A stretch of DNA of 64,000 bases from Bacillus massilioanorexius (GCF_902374955.1 NZ_CABKRX010000057.1:1-64000); one strand, 5' to 3'; shown: positions 7,428-16,599, counted from the stretch's first letter. Numbers and translations are program-made. The notes: a model not told the origin generated them from the letters alone.

Positions 7428-9650
7428 TTATTCTAATTGGATTATTTTGCGAAACACTTCACTAACTTCTCCTTTCTTTAAATAGAGAACCATATGATAT
7501 AAACCATTATTTGGAACACCCTTCTTCCTAATCTCTCTTTGAATATATCCACTTGGTGCTGGTTTTAAACGATCTAAACAGTCGATAAAACGAAAAGTTT
7601 CTAACTCATACAAAATGATCGATAATTCATCACCACCACCTGGTATGTACATCTCATACTGAAATGTCTCTTTTGTTCTCCCTTTGCTGAAATGAAAGCC
7701 CATAATTTTGGGATAGTCCGGTAAACCCTTTATAAATATATACGGAATATGGATTCCTTTGGTTCCTTCCTTTATATGGATAAAACCGTCATAAATTCCC
7801 TTTTTTATTTGGTGTGAACGAATAGATAGGTCTAAAGTCACATTTTTCTTTTCTCTAGGTTTTAATAAGAATGATGACGGCATCTTCCACAATAGACCCT
7901 TTTGATCTTTCGGAATAGCAAATGAATAATAACGTGTCTTACTACTTTTATTCTCTATTGTTAGTTGTTTGACACGCTTCTCTTCGCCAGCCTTATCTTC
8001 AAATACTCCAAAGGTAAGAGAACTTGGATATATAAACGTATCCGCTTTGATCGCTTCATTTATTTGTATTCTGCCTGCTCCTTGCTCAAACGTTTTATAG
8101 AAATCTCCTTTTTCATCCATTAATAGTTTGGCTGTCGACATCATCGCAGATTTTATTTCCATTGGTCCCCATTCTGGGTGAGCTTGCTTTATTAAAGCTG
8201 CTGAACCAGCCACATGGGGTGCTGCCATACTTGTACCTTGTAATGATAAATAACCTCCTGGTACTGTACTATCAATAAACATGCCAGGCGCAACAATATC
8301 TGGTTTTATTTCCCAGCTAACGGTCACTGGCCCCCTCGAGCTAAAGCTAGCTAATAGATCTTTCTTTTCCATATAAACTGTCTTAACAGAGACGTTCGAC
8401 TTCTGTAAAGACAGTTCCCTTAAATATCGACCAGCTTTACCTGAAATCGTTACTGCTGGTATATCCACTTGTTCCATTAATCCTGTTATAAAATGGCCTT
8501 CCTTATTATTAAAAACAATTATCGCCTTCGCTCTCTCTTTCTTAGCTAATTTAATCATTTTTTCTATTGGAATCTTTCCTTTTTCAATTAAAACAACCTT
8601 GCCTTGTACATCCATTTTTTTATATTCAGATAGTGTCCTTACATATATTATTGTTTCAAAAGAACGGGATGACCATTTTTCTGCTCCAAAAACTTGTTTC
8701 AGCTCTATACTCTTTACTTGCTGTCCATAACCAACTTGAAGATATGGAATTTTAATAGGGGGAGATGATGCACCAACTGATATCGCTTTCGAAGATGTAC
8801 CGGGTGATCCAACAGTCCATTCCTTTGGCCCTGAATTCCCCGTTGAAACCACCGCAACAACACCATGCTCTACAGCTTTATTTAGCGCAAGAGTAAGTGG
8901 CAAATCAGGACCGTTTATACTATTACCTAGCGATAAGTTAATAACATCCATTTGATCTTGAATCGCTTCTTCAATCGCTAACAAAACACTTTCACTATCC
9001 CCTCTTCCTCCTGCACCAAGAGCTCGATAGGCGTATATTTCCGCTTCAGGTGCAATACCTTGAATTCTACCATTTGCTGCAATTATCCCAGCGACATGTG
9101 TGCCGTGGTACGTGGCTAAATGTTTGTTTCCTCTTGTCTCCATTGGATCATTGTCATTGTCTATTAAATCCTTTCCTCCCCGATAAGATGCCTTTAAATC
9201 TGGATGATTATAATCAATCCCTGTATCGATAATCCCAATTTTCACTCCTTTTCCGGTTAATCTTTTATTATTCTTATCAAATAAACCTCTGATTTCTTTT
9301 CCACCGATAAAAGGAACACTTTCATCTAGTGTGTTTCTATAATTCGCCACTTCATGTATGTATGTATTACCTATTGCCGCTTGTAAAGCTTGAATATCTT
9401 TTCGAGTTCCTTCTATAGAAAAGCCATCTAACACATATTGAAATTTCTTTCTTATTTTTATTTCGGGATATCTTTTCAAATAGATATAAATGTTCCTTTG
9501 AGCAGAGTTAAATAATACAATTGCTTTTATTTGCTCTAAATCTTTCTGTTGGCTATCCAATGAAAGATATGATTTCTCTGCTGATACATCTAAGGAATAG
9601 CTCCAAACTAGAAGCATGGATAATAGTATGAATCTTTTCGTGCTCATCAC
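7428..9650 (-). CDS. Secreted subtilisin-like serine protease with PA domain (Vpr-like)
   Basis: Extracellular S8 protease of 740 residues. In order: a signal peptide (about 1-24, ending near VSA), an I9-type propeptide (about 40-105), then the catalytic domain with Asp142 (GIIDTGIDYNHPDL), His182 (YHGTHVAGI), oxyanion Asn272 (STGNSGP) and Ser474 (LQGTSMAAPHVAG). A PA-like insertion (about 335-425) splits the catalytic domain, as in minor extracellular protease Vpr and lactocepin-type enzymes. A C-terminal beta-rich region of about 190 residues follows. All catalytic residues are present, so it should be active. It stands alone between the mnaA terminator and the atp promoter. No terminator is visible downstream. 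The ORF opens with tandem ATGs after an AGGAGGTG site. Confidence 0.92.
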   Translation of the reverse strand: MMSTKRFILLSMLLVWSYSLDVSAEKSYLSLDSQQKDLEQIKAIVLFNSAQRNIYIYLKRYPEIKIRKKFQYVLDGFSIEGTRKDIQALQAAIGNTYIHEVANYRNTLDESVPFIGGKEIRGLFDKNNKRLTGKGVKIGIIDTGIDYNHPDLKASYRGGKDLIDNDNDPMETRGNKHLATYHGTHVAGIIAANGRIQGIAPEAEIYAYRALGAGGRGDSESVLLAIEEAIQDQMDVINLSLGNSINGPDLPLTLALNKAVEHGVVAVVSTGNSGPKEWTVGSPGTSSKAISVGASSPPIKIPYLQVGYGQQVKSIELKQVFGAEKWSSRSFETIIYVRTLSEYKKMDVQGKVVLIEKGKIPIEKMIKLAKKERAKAIIVFNNKEGHFITGLMEQVDIPAVTISGKAGRYLRELSLQKSNVSVKTVYMEKKDLLASFSSRGPVTVSWEIKPDIVAPGMFIDSTVPGGYLSLQGTSMAAPHVAGSAALIKQAHPEWGPMEIKSAMMSTAKLLMDEKGDFYKTFEQGAGRIQINEAIKADTFIYPSSLTFGVFEDKAGEEKRVKQLTIENKSSKTRYYSFAIPKDQKGLLWKMPSSFLLKPREKKNVTLDLSIRSHQIKKGIYDGFIHIKEGTKGIHIPYIFIKGLPDYPKIMGFHFSKGRTKETFQYEMYIPGGGDELSIILYELETFRFIDCLDRLKPAPSGYIQREIRKKGVPNNGLYHMVLYLKKGEVSEVFRKIIQLE

Positions 9651-9702
9651 CTCCTTTTAAACATATCTTTACTCTTAAAAAGGGATATATGCATTTAATA
9701 CA

Positions 9703-9751
9703 CAAAAAAGGCAGCGAAAATTGTAATGGATAATTACATTTTCGCTGCCTT
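9703..9751 (-). terminator. Terminator of upp-mnaA
   Basis: A long inverted repeat with arms AAGGCAGCGAAAATTGTAAT / ATTACATTTTCGCTGCCTT, followed on the minus strand by TTTTTTGTG. A typical Rho-independent terminator downstream of mnaA. Confidence 0.9.
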
Positions 9752-9774
9752 GGATATACAATAGATTAGTAAAT

Positions 9775-9843
9775 CTTATTTAGATAGATACCTCACAAGG
9801 TTTAAAGTAAACCTTGTTACATCATCTTCCTATCTAGAATAAG
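9775..9843. repeat. Nested palindrome downstream of mnaA
   Basis: Two concentric inverted repeats: outer arms CTTATTTAGATAG (9775-9787) and CTATCTAGAATAAG (9830-9843), inner arms CAAGGTTTA (9796-9804) and TAAACCTTG (9808-9816). It lies immediately after the mnaA stop codon and before the terminator at 9703-9751. Function unknown. Confidence 0.6.
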
Positions 9844-9851
9844 TAAAACTA

Positions 9852-11009
9852 TCATTTTTTAATCAATGGATTATATGGTTCTGGTGCATGCTCTATTTCT
9901 TTAAAATAGAAACGAATTGCTTCAGCGATTCGTTTAGAAGCATTTCCATCACCGTACGGATTTGCCGCTTTAGCCATCGCTTCATATGCTTGTTCATTTG
10001 TTAATAATTCTTTTGCCAAACTATAGATTGTTTCTTCTTCTGTACCAGCCAATTTCAATGTACCAGCTTCGATACCTTCTGGACGTTCAGTTGTATCTCT
10101 CAATACTAGTACTGGTACTCCAAGAGAAGGAGCTTCTTCTTGTACGCCGCCTGAATCCGTTAGAATTAAATGAGCTCTTGCTGCAAAATTGTGGAAGTCA
10201 TGAACATCTAAAGGCTCAATTAATTGGATTCGAGGATCATTACCTAGTACCTCGTCTGCAATTTCACGAACGACAGGATTTAAATGAACAGGATAAATCA
10301 CTTGTACATCATCGTGCTCTTCCACAATACGTTTAACTGCCTTAAACATATTTCTCATCGGTTGACCTAGGTTTTCACGACGATGTGCTGTTAAAAGAAT
10401 TAAGCGATCATTGCCTAACTTTTCTAAAACAGGATGCGTATACTCTTTTGAAACAGTCGTTGATAAAGCATCAATGGCTGTATTCCCAGTAATGAAAATC
10501 GTTTCTTTATCTTTGTTTTCATTTAAAAGATTTTCAGCTGACTTAGGAGTAGGAGAGAAATGGATATCTGCCATTACCCCTGTTAACTGACGATTCATTT
10601 CTTCTGGATATGGTGAGTATTTATTCCATGTTCTTAAACCAGCTTCTACATGTCCTACAACGATTTTGTTATAAAATGCCGCAAGTGCCGCAATAAATGT
10701 AGTCGTCGTATCTCCATGTACAAGAACGATATCTGGCTTCACTTCTTTCATTACTTTGTCCAATCCTTCAAGACCACGTGTGGTTACATCAATCAAGGTT
10801 TGTCTGTCTTTCATGATATTCAAGTCATGGTCAGGTTGGATTGAAAATATCTCTAGTACTTGATCCAGCATTTGTCGGTGCTGCGCAGTTACGGTTACAA
10901 TCGACTCAAAATGCTGAGATTGATTTTGAAGCTCTAACACTAACGGAGCCATCTTGATAGCTTCGGGTCTTGTCCCAAAAATTGTCATTACCTTAATACG
11001 CTGGGTCAT
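9852..11009 (-). CDS. mnaA: UDP-N-acetylglucosamine 2-epimerase (non-hydrolysing)
   Basis: Interconverts UDP-GlcNAc and UDP-ManNAc for teichoic acid linkage units and other cell-wall glycans. Family motifs include MTIFGTRPEAIKMAPL at the N terminus, GHVEAGLRT, the UDP-binding SGGVQEEAPSLGVPVL and RPEGIEAGT. I take ATG 11009 (MTQRIKV) because AGGTGA lies upstream of it; an earlier in-frame GTG falls within that ribosome-binding site. The result is 385 residues, the family size. It starts 14 bp after upp and is probably co-transcribed with it. Confidence 0.95.
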   Translation of the reverse strand: MTQRIKVMTIFGTRPEAIKMAPLVLELQNQSQHFESIVTVTAQHRQMLDQVLEIFSIQPDHDLNIMKDRQTLIDVTTRGLEGLDKVMKEVKPDIVLVHGDTTTTFIAALAAFYNKIVVGHVEAGLRTWNKYSPYPEEMNRQLTGVMADIHFSPTPKSAENLLNENKDKETIFITGNTAIDALSTTVSKEYTHPVLEKLGNDRLILLTAHRRENLGQPMRNMFKAVKRIVEEHDDVQVIYPVHLNPVVREIADEVLGNDPRIQLIEPLDVHDFHNFAARAHLILTDSGGVQEEAPSLGVPVLVLRDTTERPEGIEAGTLKLAGTEEETIYSLAKELLTNEQAYEAMAKAANPYGDGNASKRIAEAIRFYFKEIEHAPEPYNPLIKK

Positions 11010-11023
11010 GCTATTCACCTATT

Positions 11024-11653
11024 CTATTTTGTTCCGAATAAACGGTCTCCTGCATCGCCTAATCCAGGAACAATATAGCCTTTTTCATTTAATTTTTCAT
11101 CTAGAGCTGCAATATAAATATCTACATCTGGATGTGCTTCTTTAAGAGCTTCTACTCCTTCAGGAGCCGCAATTAAACACATAAATTTAATATTTTTTCC
11201 GCCACGCTTCTTCAAAGAGTGGATTGCTTCGATTGCAGAACCACCAGTTGCTAGCATTGGATCTACTACAATGAAATCTCTTTCTTCTACATCACTTGGC
11301 AATTTTACATAATATTCAACTGGTAGTAACGTTTTTGGATCTCTGTATAAACCGATATGCCCAACTTTAGCAGCTGGAATAAGCTTAAGAATACCATCTA
11401 CCATACCGATACCCGCACGTAGAATAGGAACAATACCGATTTTTTTACCAGATAACACTTTAGATTTAGTCGTACATACAGGTGTATTAATTTCAGCTTC
11501 TTCTAAAGGCATATCACGTGTAATTTCAAATGCCATAAGAGTTGCAACCTCGTCTACAAGCTCACGAAAATCTTTCGTACCTGTTTTCTCATCACGAATA
11601 TATGTTAGCTTGTGTTGAATTAATGGGTGATCGAATACATAAACTTTCGCCAT
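11024..11653 (-). CDS. upp: Uracil phosphoribosyltransferase
   Basis: Salvages uracil to UMP using PRPP. The start is ATG 11653 (MAKVYVFDHPLIQHKL), with AAAAGGAGCGATC upstream; the open frame extends 29 codons further but without family similarity. The product is 209 residues. The PRPP-binding signature VDPMLATGGSAIEAI and the uracil-binding C-terminal motif GYIVPGLGDAGDRLFGTK are present. It is the first gene of the upp-mnaA unit. Confidence 0.97.
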   Translation of the reverse strand: MAKVYVFDHPLIQHKLTYIRDEKTGTKDFRELVDEVATLMAFEITRDMPLEEAEINTPVCTTKSKVLSGKKIGIVPILRAGIGMVDGILKLIPAAKVGHIGLYRDPKTLLPVEYYVKLPSDVEERDFIVVDPMLATGGSAIEAIHSLKKRGGKNIKFMCLIAAPEGVEALKEAHPDVDIYIAALDEKLNEKGYIVPGLGDAGDRLFGTK

Positions 11654-11711
11654 GAAGGATCGCTCCTTTTCTATTTTAAAATATTTTTCCTTAAAAAACA
11701 CACTTCTGTTC

Positions 11712-11740
11712 ATTCTACATAAAAAAGAGACAATGAGCAA
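11712..11740 (-). promoter_or_regulatory. Probable sigma-A promoter of upp
   Basis: TTGCTC (11735-11740) and TAGAAT (11712-11717) with a 17-bp spacer, about 60 bp upstream of the upp start. The rest of the 11741-11946 gap is AT-rich and shows nothing else I can support. Confidence 0.65.
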
Positions 11741-11946
11741 TAAACTTCACCATACTGTTAGAAAAACTTTAAAATATCGAATTAAACAATCATGAATTTG
11801 CAATTAATGCTCATAACTATTATTTACAATTTACTATTCAAATCAAACCATTAGAATCAGAAAAGCTAAAATGCATAAAGAAAGAACAATAGCGGAGAAT
11901 ACCATGTTTTATCATGAAAAGATGCCAATATGGAATAGTCGTATTC

Positions 11947-12002
11947 AATAAAAAACTACTAAGTAGACCTCCTTTTTTTATAGGGTGTCGTACTTAGTAG
12001 TT
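11947..12002 (-). terminator. Terminator of glyA
   Basis: Inverted repeat AACTACTAAGTA (11954-11965) / TACTTAGTAGTT (11991-12002), with a long loop that holds an A-rich stretch, then TTTTATTG on the minus strand. It begins about 10 bp after the glyA stop. Confidence 0.8.
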
Positions 12003-12011
12003 AAACTTATA

Positions 12012-13253
12012 TTAAAAAGTTGGATAAAGCTCGTACTTACTTGAAAGTGCTTCTACTCGTTTTGAAGCTTCTGTTAAAGAAGTTTGATCTTCTGGATTTT
12101 TCAAAGCTAAGCCGATAATACTAGCGATTTCATCCATATCTTCTTCTGTAAACCCTCTAGAAGTTACAGCGGCTGTACCGATACGGATTCCGCTAGTCAC
12201 AAATGGGCTTTCTGGATCGAATGGAATTGTGTTTTTGTTAACTGTAATACCAACCTCATCAAGAACGTGCTCCGCTACTTTACCTGTAAGATTTACCGTA
12301 CGAACATCTACTAATAATAAATGATTATCTGTTCCGTCAGATACAAGTTGGAAACCTTCTCTTTTTAGAGCCTCGGCAAGACGACTAGCGTTTTTAATGA
12401 TGTTTTCAGCATATTGTTTAAATGAATCTTGTAAGACTTCTCCAAAAGCAACAGCCTTAGCAGCAATAACATGCATTAATGGGCCGCCTTGAATTCCAGG
12501 AAAAATCGATTTATCAATTTTTTTACCTAGTTCTTCTTTACATAGAATCATTCCACCACGTGGACCACGTAGTGTTTTGTGAGTGGTTGTTGTAACAACA
12601 TCCGCGTATTCAACAGGATTTTGATGTAATCCAGCAGCCACTAACCCAGCTATATGTGCCATATCAACCATTAAGTATGCTCCAACTTCATCTGCAATTT
12701 CTCTAAATTTCTTGAAGTCGATCGCACGAGGATAGGCACTGGCACCTGCCACGATTAACTTTGGTTTATGTTGTTTAGCTTTCTCTAGCACATCTGCATA
12801 ATCAATTCGATGTGTTACTTTATCTACACCATACTCAACAAAGTTATACAATACTCCACTAAAATTAACTGGACTTCCATGAGTTAGATGTCCACCGTGT
12901 GAAAGATTCATACCAAGAACTGTATCGCCAGGCTCTAGTAATGTAAAATATACCGCCATATTAGCTTGAGCACCTGAGTGAGGTTGAACGTTAACATACT
13001 CAGCACCAAAAATCTCTTTCGCGCGATCTCTTGCAAAATCCTCTACAACGTCAACATGTTCACAACCACCATAATAGCGACGACCTGGATAGCCTTCAGC
13101 GTATTTATTAGTTAATACAGAACCCTGTGCTTCCATTACTGCTTCACTCACAAAGTTTTCTGACGCGATAAGCTCAATTTTAGTTCTTTGACGCTTTAAT
13201 TCTTTTTGAATTACTTCATACACTTGTGGATCTTGTTTGATTAGATTTTCCAT
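12012..13253 (-). CDS. glyA: Serine hydroxymethyltransferase
   Basis: PLP enzyme that makes glycine and 5,10-methylene-THF from serine and THF; the main source of one-carbon units. The PLP lysine lies in TTTTHKTLRGPRGG, and KIELIASENFVSEAV, TNKYAEGYPGRRYYGG and NKNTIPFDPESPF are family signatures. Of three possible starts I prefer ATG 13253 (MENLIKQDPQ): AGGAGG lies six bases upstream, whereas the ATG at 13259 abuts it. The product is 413 residues. Upstream lies a PurR-type box, and B. subtilis glyA is a known PurR target. Confidence 0.96.
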   Translation of the reverse strand: MENLIKQDPQVYEVIQKELKRQRTKIELIASENFVSEAVMEAQGSVLTNKYAEGYPGRRYYGGCEHVDVVEDFARDRAKEIFGAEYVNVQPHSGAQANMAVYFTLLEPGDTVLGMNLSHGGHLTHGSPVNFSGVLYNFVEYGVDKVTHRIDYADVLEKAKQHKPKLIVAGASAYPRAIDFKKFREIADEVGAYLMVDMAHIAGLVAAGLHQNPVEYADVVTTTTHKTLRGPRGGMILCKEELGKKIDKSIFPGIQGGPLMHVIAAKAVAFGEVLQDSFKQYAENIIKNASRLAEALKREGFQLVSDGTDNHLLLVDVRTVNLTGKVAEHVLDEVGITVNKNTIPFDPESPFVTSGIRIGTAAVTSRGFTEEDMDEIASIIGLALKNPEDQTSLTEASKRVEALSSKYELYPTF

Positions 13254-13329
13254 TGCCATCCTCCTATTACTTTGACCATCCATCTAGCATTTTACTTTTA
13301 CAACCCGATTTTTTTGAAAATTCAACTTT

Positions 13330-13349
13330 ATTTTACCATGTTCGGTAAA
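13330..13349 (-). promoter_or_regulatory. Candidate glyA promoter -10 with a PurR box
   Basis: On the minus strand TTTACCGAACAT contains the PurBox core CCGAAC (13340-13345) with AT-rich flanks. It lies directly upstream of TAAAAT (13330-13335), a likely -10 hexamer. The PurBox consensus is AWWWCCGAACWWT. Only one arm is obvious; the second inverted box expected in Bacillus was not found. The rest of the 13350-13524 stretch is AT-rich without a recognisable gene. Confidence 0.45.
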
Positions 13350-13524
13350 TTGTTGGTAGTATATAGTTTATTTGTTCAAAAATATATACTTTTTATATTA
13401 AATGACGAACAATGTATATATTAACTCCAATATCATTCGTTATAAGGTGTTGCTACAAAAGCATAATTACTCAAATAAAAGTAGGATTCCATTAATTTTA
13501 AATAAAACAAATATATATCCTGTA

Positions 13525-13566
13525 AAAAAAGAGTGTCTCAAAAGTTTGGCTTTTGCACGACACCCT
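13525..13566 (-). terminator. Terminator of rpiB-ywlG
   Basis: A stem with arms based on GGGTGTCGTGCAAAAG / CTTTTGAGACACTC (two mismatches), followed by TTTTTTTACAGG on the minus strand, just downstream of the ywlG stop. Confidence 0.8.
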
Positions 13567-13587
13567 TTTCTTACATACATTACTATA

Positions 13588-14166
13588 TCATTTTTCCTTC
13601 AATTCATATACAGCTCTCACGCCACCAATTAGCTTAGGTCGTGAGACAGCCATCGTTACATGAGCTTTTCCAACTATATTGCTTTTCGGTCTAACAGGTA
13701 CAGCAACATGTTTTATGTGCATACCAATAAAAGTATCACCTATATCAACGCCCGCATCTGCAACGATATGTTCAACAACAACTGGATTATTTAAATGTCG
13801 GTATGCATATGAAGCCAATGCTCCTCCAGCTGTTCTTACAGGTGTAACAGAAACTTCCTCGTAACGATATTCATTCATAGTAGTTGCTTCCATAACCAAA
13901 GCTCGATTTAAATGTTCACAACACTGAAAGGCAACGAATAACTTATGCTCTTGAATGAAATTCATTACGGTTTGATAAATTACTTCTGCCACTTGCATCG
14001 TACCAGAAGTTCCAATATGCTTACCTATTACTTCACTTGTGCTGCATCCAATAACTAATAACTTACATCGATGAAATTCCGAATGTGCTTTCAAATCAGT
14101 CAATACAGCGTGTAATTGTTGTCTAATTTCTTCTAAATCAATTGAAGACATTTGCTCTTCCGTCAT
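13588..14166 (-). CDS. ywlG: UPF0340 / TIGR01440 family protein (YwlG-like)
   Basis: A 192-residue cytoplasmic protein of unknown biochemical function, conserved in Firmicutes next to rpiB and glyA. Recognisable family stretches are LLVIGCSTSEVIGKHIG near residue 43 and the glycine-rich GDTFIGMHIKHVAVPVRP towards the C terminus. No signal peptide or membrane helix. It follows rpiB by 12 bp and very probably shares its transcript. The family link is firm; the function is not known to me. Confidence 0.88.
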   Translation of the reverse strand: MTEEQMSSIDLEEIRQQLHAVLTDLKAHSEFHRCKLLVIGCSTSEVIGKHIGTSGTMQVAEVIYQTVMNFIQEHKLFVAFQCCEHLNRALVMEATTMNEYRYEEVSVTPVRTAGGALASYAYRHLNNPVVVEHIVADAGVDIGDTFIGMHIKHVAVPVRPKSNIVGKAHVTMAVSRPKLIGGVRAVYELKEK

Positions 14167-14178
14167 ATTTCCAACCTC

Positions 14179-14631
14179 CTACAAAGAAGGATCTGAATTC
14201 TCAATCGCCTTGATTTTATTAACTCGATTCTCGTGACGACCACCTTCAAAATCAGTCGTTAACCAAATTTTCGCAATATCTCTAGCAAGACCAGGACCGA
14301 TCACACGCTCTCCTAGTGCTAACATATTAGAATCATTATGTTCTCTTGTAGCTCTAGCACTAAATGTGTCATGAACTAAGGCACAACGGATTCCTTTTAC
14401 TTTGTTTGCTGCGATGCTCATACCTATTCCTGTACCGCATACAAGAATTCCTTTATCAAATTCTCCGTTTGCCACTTTTTGAGCTACTGGTAAAGCATAA
14501 TCTGGATAGTCAACAGAACAACCATTTTCACAGCCAAAATCTTCATATTGAATACCCATTTCTTCCATTAATGCGATGATTTCTTTTCTAATATTAACTC
14601 CACCATGATCTGAAGCTATTGCAACTTTCAT
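14179..14631 (-). CDS. rpiB: Ribose-5-phosphate isomerase B
   Basis: Interconverts ribose 5-phosphate and ribulose 5-phosphate in the pentose phosphate pathway. The 150-residue product begins MKVAIASDHGGVNIRKEI (the SDHGG phosphate-binding motif) and carries the catalytic-Cys segment GILVCGTGIGMSIAANKV, plus HNDSNMLALGERV. RpiB/LacAB family size and motifs are complete. It lies just upstream of ywlG. Confidence 0.95.
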   Translation of the reverse strand: MKVAIASDHGGVNIRKEIIALMEEMGIQYEDFGCENGCSVDYPDYALPVAQKVANGEFDKGILVCGTGIGMSIAANKVKGIRCALVHDTFSARATREHNDSNMLALGERVIGPGLARDIAKIWLTTDFEGGRHENRVNKIKAIENSDPSL

Positions 14632-14770
14632 TTTGATCTTCTCCTTATTGTGTATTCATTCCTAAAGTACAATCACTTATTTCTTATTCTAATGTAATTA
14701 TCTCAATAAAAAAAGATTGAATACATCTTCAAATAACTCTATCGTTCTAAAATAGAATTTTTCTAGACTA

Positions 14771-14811
14771 AAAAGAGAATGTTAGCAATGTTCATCTAAC
14801 ACCCTCTTTTT
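14771..14811 (-). terminator. Terminator of the chemotaxis receptor gene
   Basis: Arms AAAAAGAG..GTTAG (14770-14785) and CTAAC..CTCTTTTT (14796-14811) with a three-base internal bulge. The hairpin begins 6 bp after the receptor stop codon. Confidence 0.8.
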
Positions 14812-14816
14812 ATCAT

Positions 14817-16109
14817 TTACCAATGAAAACGAGTAATAGTTTGTTTTAGTTTATCTGCTTGACCTTGTAATTCTATCGTTAATTGTTCAACATGCTCAAT
14901 TACTTTTGCTTGTTCTTGTGTAGCTGATGCAACTTCAGCTGCGCCAGCAGATGTTTCTTCTGCAATGGCAGCTACCTCTTGTGACTGCATAGAAGTATGC
15001 TCTATACTTTCCATTTGGCGATCAACTAAATTAGTAATATCTTTAACTTCTTCCGCCACTTTGTGAACTGTTACAGTCATCTCTTCAATAATGGCATTTG
15101 TAGCATTCCCTTTATCCGCTTCTTTATTCGCGATTAGAACCTGATCACTAATCTGTTTCACTACACCTTGAACATCCAATTGGATATTCTGAATCAATGT
15201 AGAGATACCTTGTACAGCTTTCCCACTTTCATCCGCGAGTAAACGAACTTCTTCCGCAACAACCGCAAAACCTTTTCCATGCTCCCCAGCTCTCGCAGCC
15301 TCTATCGAAGCATTCAATGCTAATAAATTCGTTTGAGCTGCGATATCCCCAACAAGTTGAATTATTTGTTCAACCTTCTTCGCATTTTCTTCTAATCGTT
15401 TAACAGCAGATAAAGAATCCTGATTCTCTTGAGCTAACCTTTGGATTCCTGATATAAGTGAATGAACAACATCTTTACTTTTTAAAAGATCTGATACCAT
15501 CTCATCTGACGTTTCTGCAGAAGTACGTGCTTTATCTTGAACAACCTTCGCTATTGAAATGATTTCTTCCACAGATTCAGCTGTATTTTGGATAGATACA
15601 GCTGAATTATCTGCACCTAATGAAATCTCTGTTATAGTTCGACTTATGCTCTCAGCCTGCTCAGCTGCCGTCGTAGATGCCTCCGAAATGGTTAATACCT
15701 TTTCATTTGTTTGTTTAAAATTATTATCAATACTTTGAACCATATCTCGGAGATTAACTAACATATTGTTAAACGCGATACCTAGCGAACGAATTTCATC
15801 ATCTGTTTTAGAAATTTCTAAGTCATCCTTTATATCACCTTGGGACGCTTGTATTGCCAACATTTCTAACTTTTGTAAAGGCTTGATAATAAATCCCGCA
15901 GCAATATAAGCAATAATCCCTGACCAAATAATCCCTAATGCTAGCGTGCCGATTGTAAATAATACTTCATTCAAGCTTTTAAAAAACATCGGATATAATA
16001 TATAAATAAAAAAACCACTAGTAGAGTATGTAATAATAGCTACAATTGTTATAAATAAAGCCAATTTCTTCCTTAATCCAAACTTATACTTCTTCCTTTT
16101 CTCCGCCAC
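14817..16109 (-). CDS. Methyl-accepting chemotaxis protein, no extracellular sensor domain
   Basis: Membrane-bound signal transducer. Two closely spaced membrane helices near the N terminus (LALFITIVAIITYSTSGFF and VLFTIGTLALGIIWSG) are joined by about 15 residues only, so no extracellular ligand domain exists. A HAMP domain (about 65-125) and a long cytoplasmic coiled coil follow, with the hairpin-tip signature VGDIAAQTNLLALNASIEAA. I take the GTG at 16109: GGAGGAG lies five bases upstream of it, inside the longer ATG-started frame (16133). That gives 430 residues. It probably senses a cytoplasmic or membrane cue. It lies downstream of ywlE. Confidence 0.9.
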   Translation of the reverse strand: MAEKRKKYKFGLRKKLALFITIVAIITYSTSGFFIYILYPMFFKSLNEVLFTIGTLALGIIWSGIIAYIAAGFIIKPLQKLEMLAIQASQGDIKDDLEISKTDDEIRSLGIAFNNMLVNLRDMVQSIDNNFKQTNEKVLTISEASTTAAEQAESISRTITEISLGADNSAVSIQNTAESVEEIISIAKVVQDKARTSAETSDEMVSDLLKSKDVVHSLISGIQRLAQENQDSLSAVKRLEENAKKVEQIIQLVGDIAAQTNLLALNASIEAARAGEHGKGFAVVAEEVRLLADESGKAVQGISTLIQNIQLDVQGVVKQISDQVLIANKEADKGNATNAIIEEMTVTVHKVAEEVKDITNLVDRQMESIEHTSMQSQEVAAIAEETSAGAAEVASATQEQAKVIEHVEQLTIELQGQADKLKQTITRFHW

Positions 16110-16136
16110 AATTTCTCCTCCTACGTTCCCCATTAA

Positions 16137-16577
16137 CTAACCTTTCATTTTTTTGGATAAAAGCATAACTAGATTAGCTAATTCTGCAAAGGTTTCTTCA
16201 TAATGTCTTTTAGTACCTCCGAAAGGATCTAACACATCATGTCCTTCATTCCCCTGAACATATTCTTTTAAAGTAAATACTTTTTCTTTGTGTTGTGGAT
16301 AAAGATCTTCAATAATCGCTTTATGAGAATTTGTCATCGTTAATATATATGTAGCCCATTCAACATCTTGTTCAGTTAATATACTTGATGAATGCTGATG
16401 GTAAATATTGTGGTCATTCAGTACTTCTATTGCATATCGGGAAGCAGACTGGCCATTAGTAGCATATATTCCCGCGGATTTCACCGCGACACCTGGAAGC
16501 TTTTGTTGATTAAGTAGCGCTTCAGCCATAGGACTTCTACATGTGTTTCCAGTGCAAACAAATAATACTTGAGTCAC
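16137..16577 (-). CDS. ywlE: Low-molecular-weight protein phosphatase (YwlE-like arginine phosphatase)
   Basis: Cytoplasmic phosphatase of the LMW-PTP fold. The active-site loop CTGNTCRSPMAEA carries a Thr at the position that in B. subtilis YwlE confers phosphoarginine specificity, and the general-acid Asp lies in VLDPFGGT. Synteny (between rpiB and ywlC) also points to YwlE, which opposes the arginine kinase McsB in stress control. The start is GTG 16577 (MTQVLFVCTG), preceded by GGGAGGGAATTCT; the upstream ATG of the longer frame is unlikely. The product is 146 residues. Confidence 0.9.
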   Translation of the reverse strand: MTQVLFVCTGNTCRSPMAEALLNQQKLPGVAVKSAGIYATNGQSASRYAIEVLNDHNIYHQHSSSILTEQDVEWATYILTMTNSHKAIIEDLYPQHKEKVFTLKEYVQGNEGHDVLDPFGGTKRHYEETFAELANLVMLLSKKMKG

Positions 16578-16599
16578 AGAATTCCCTCCCTTCGACTTT

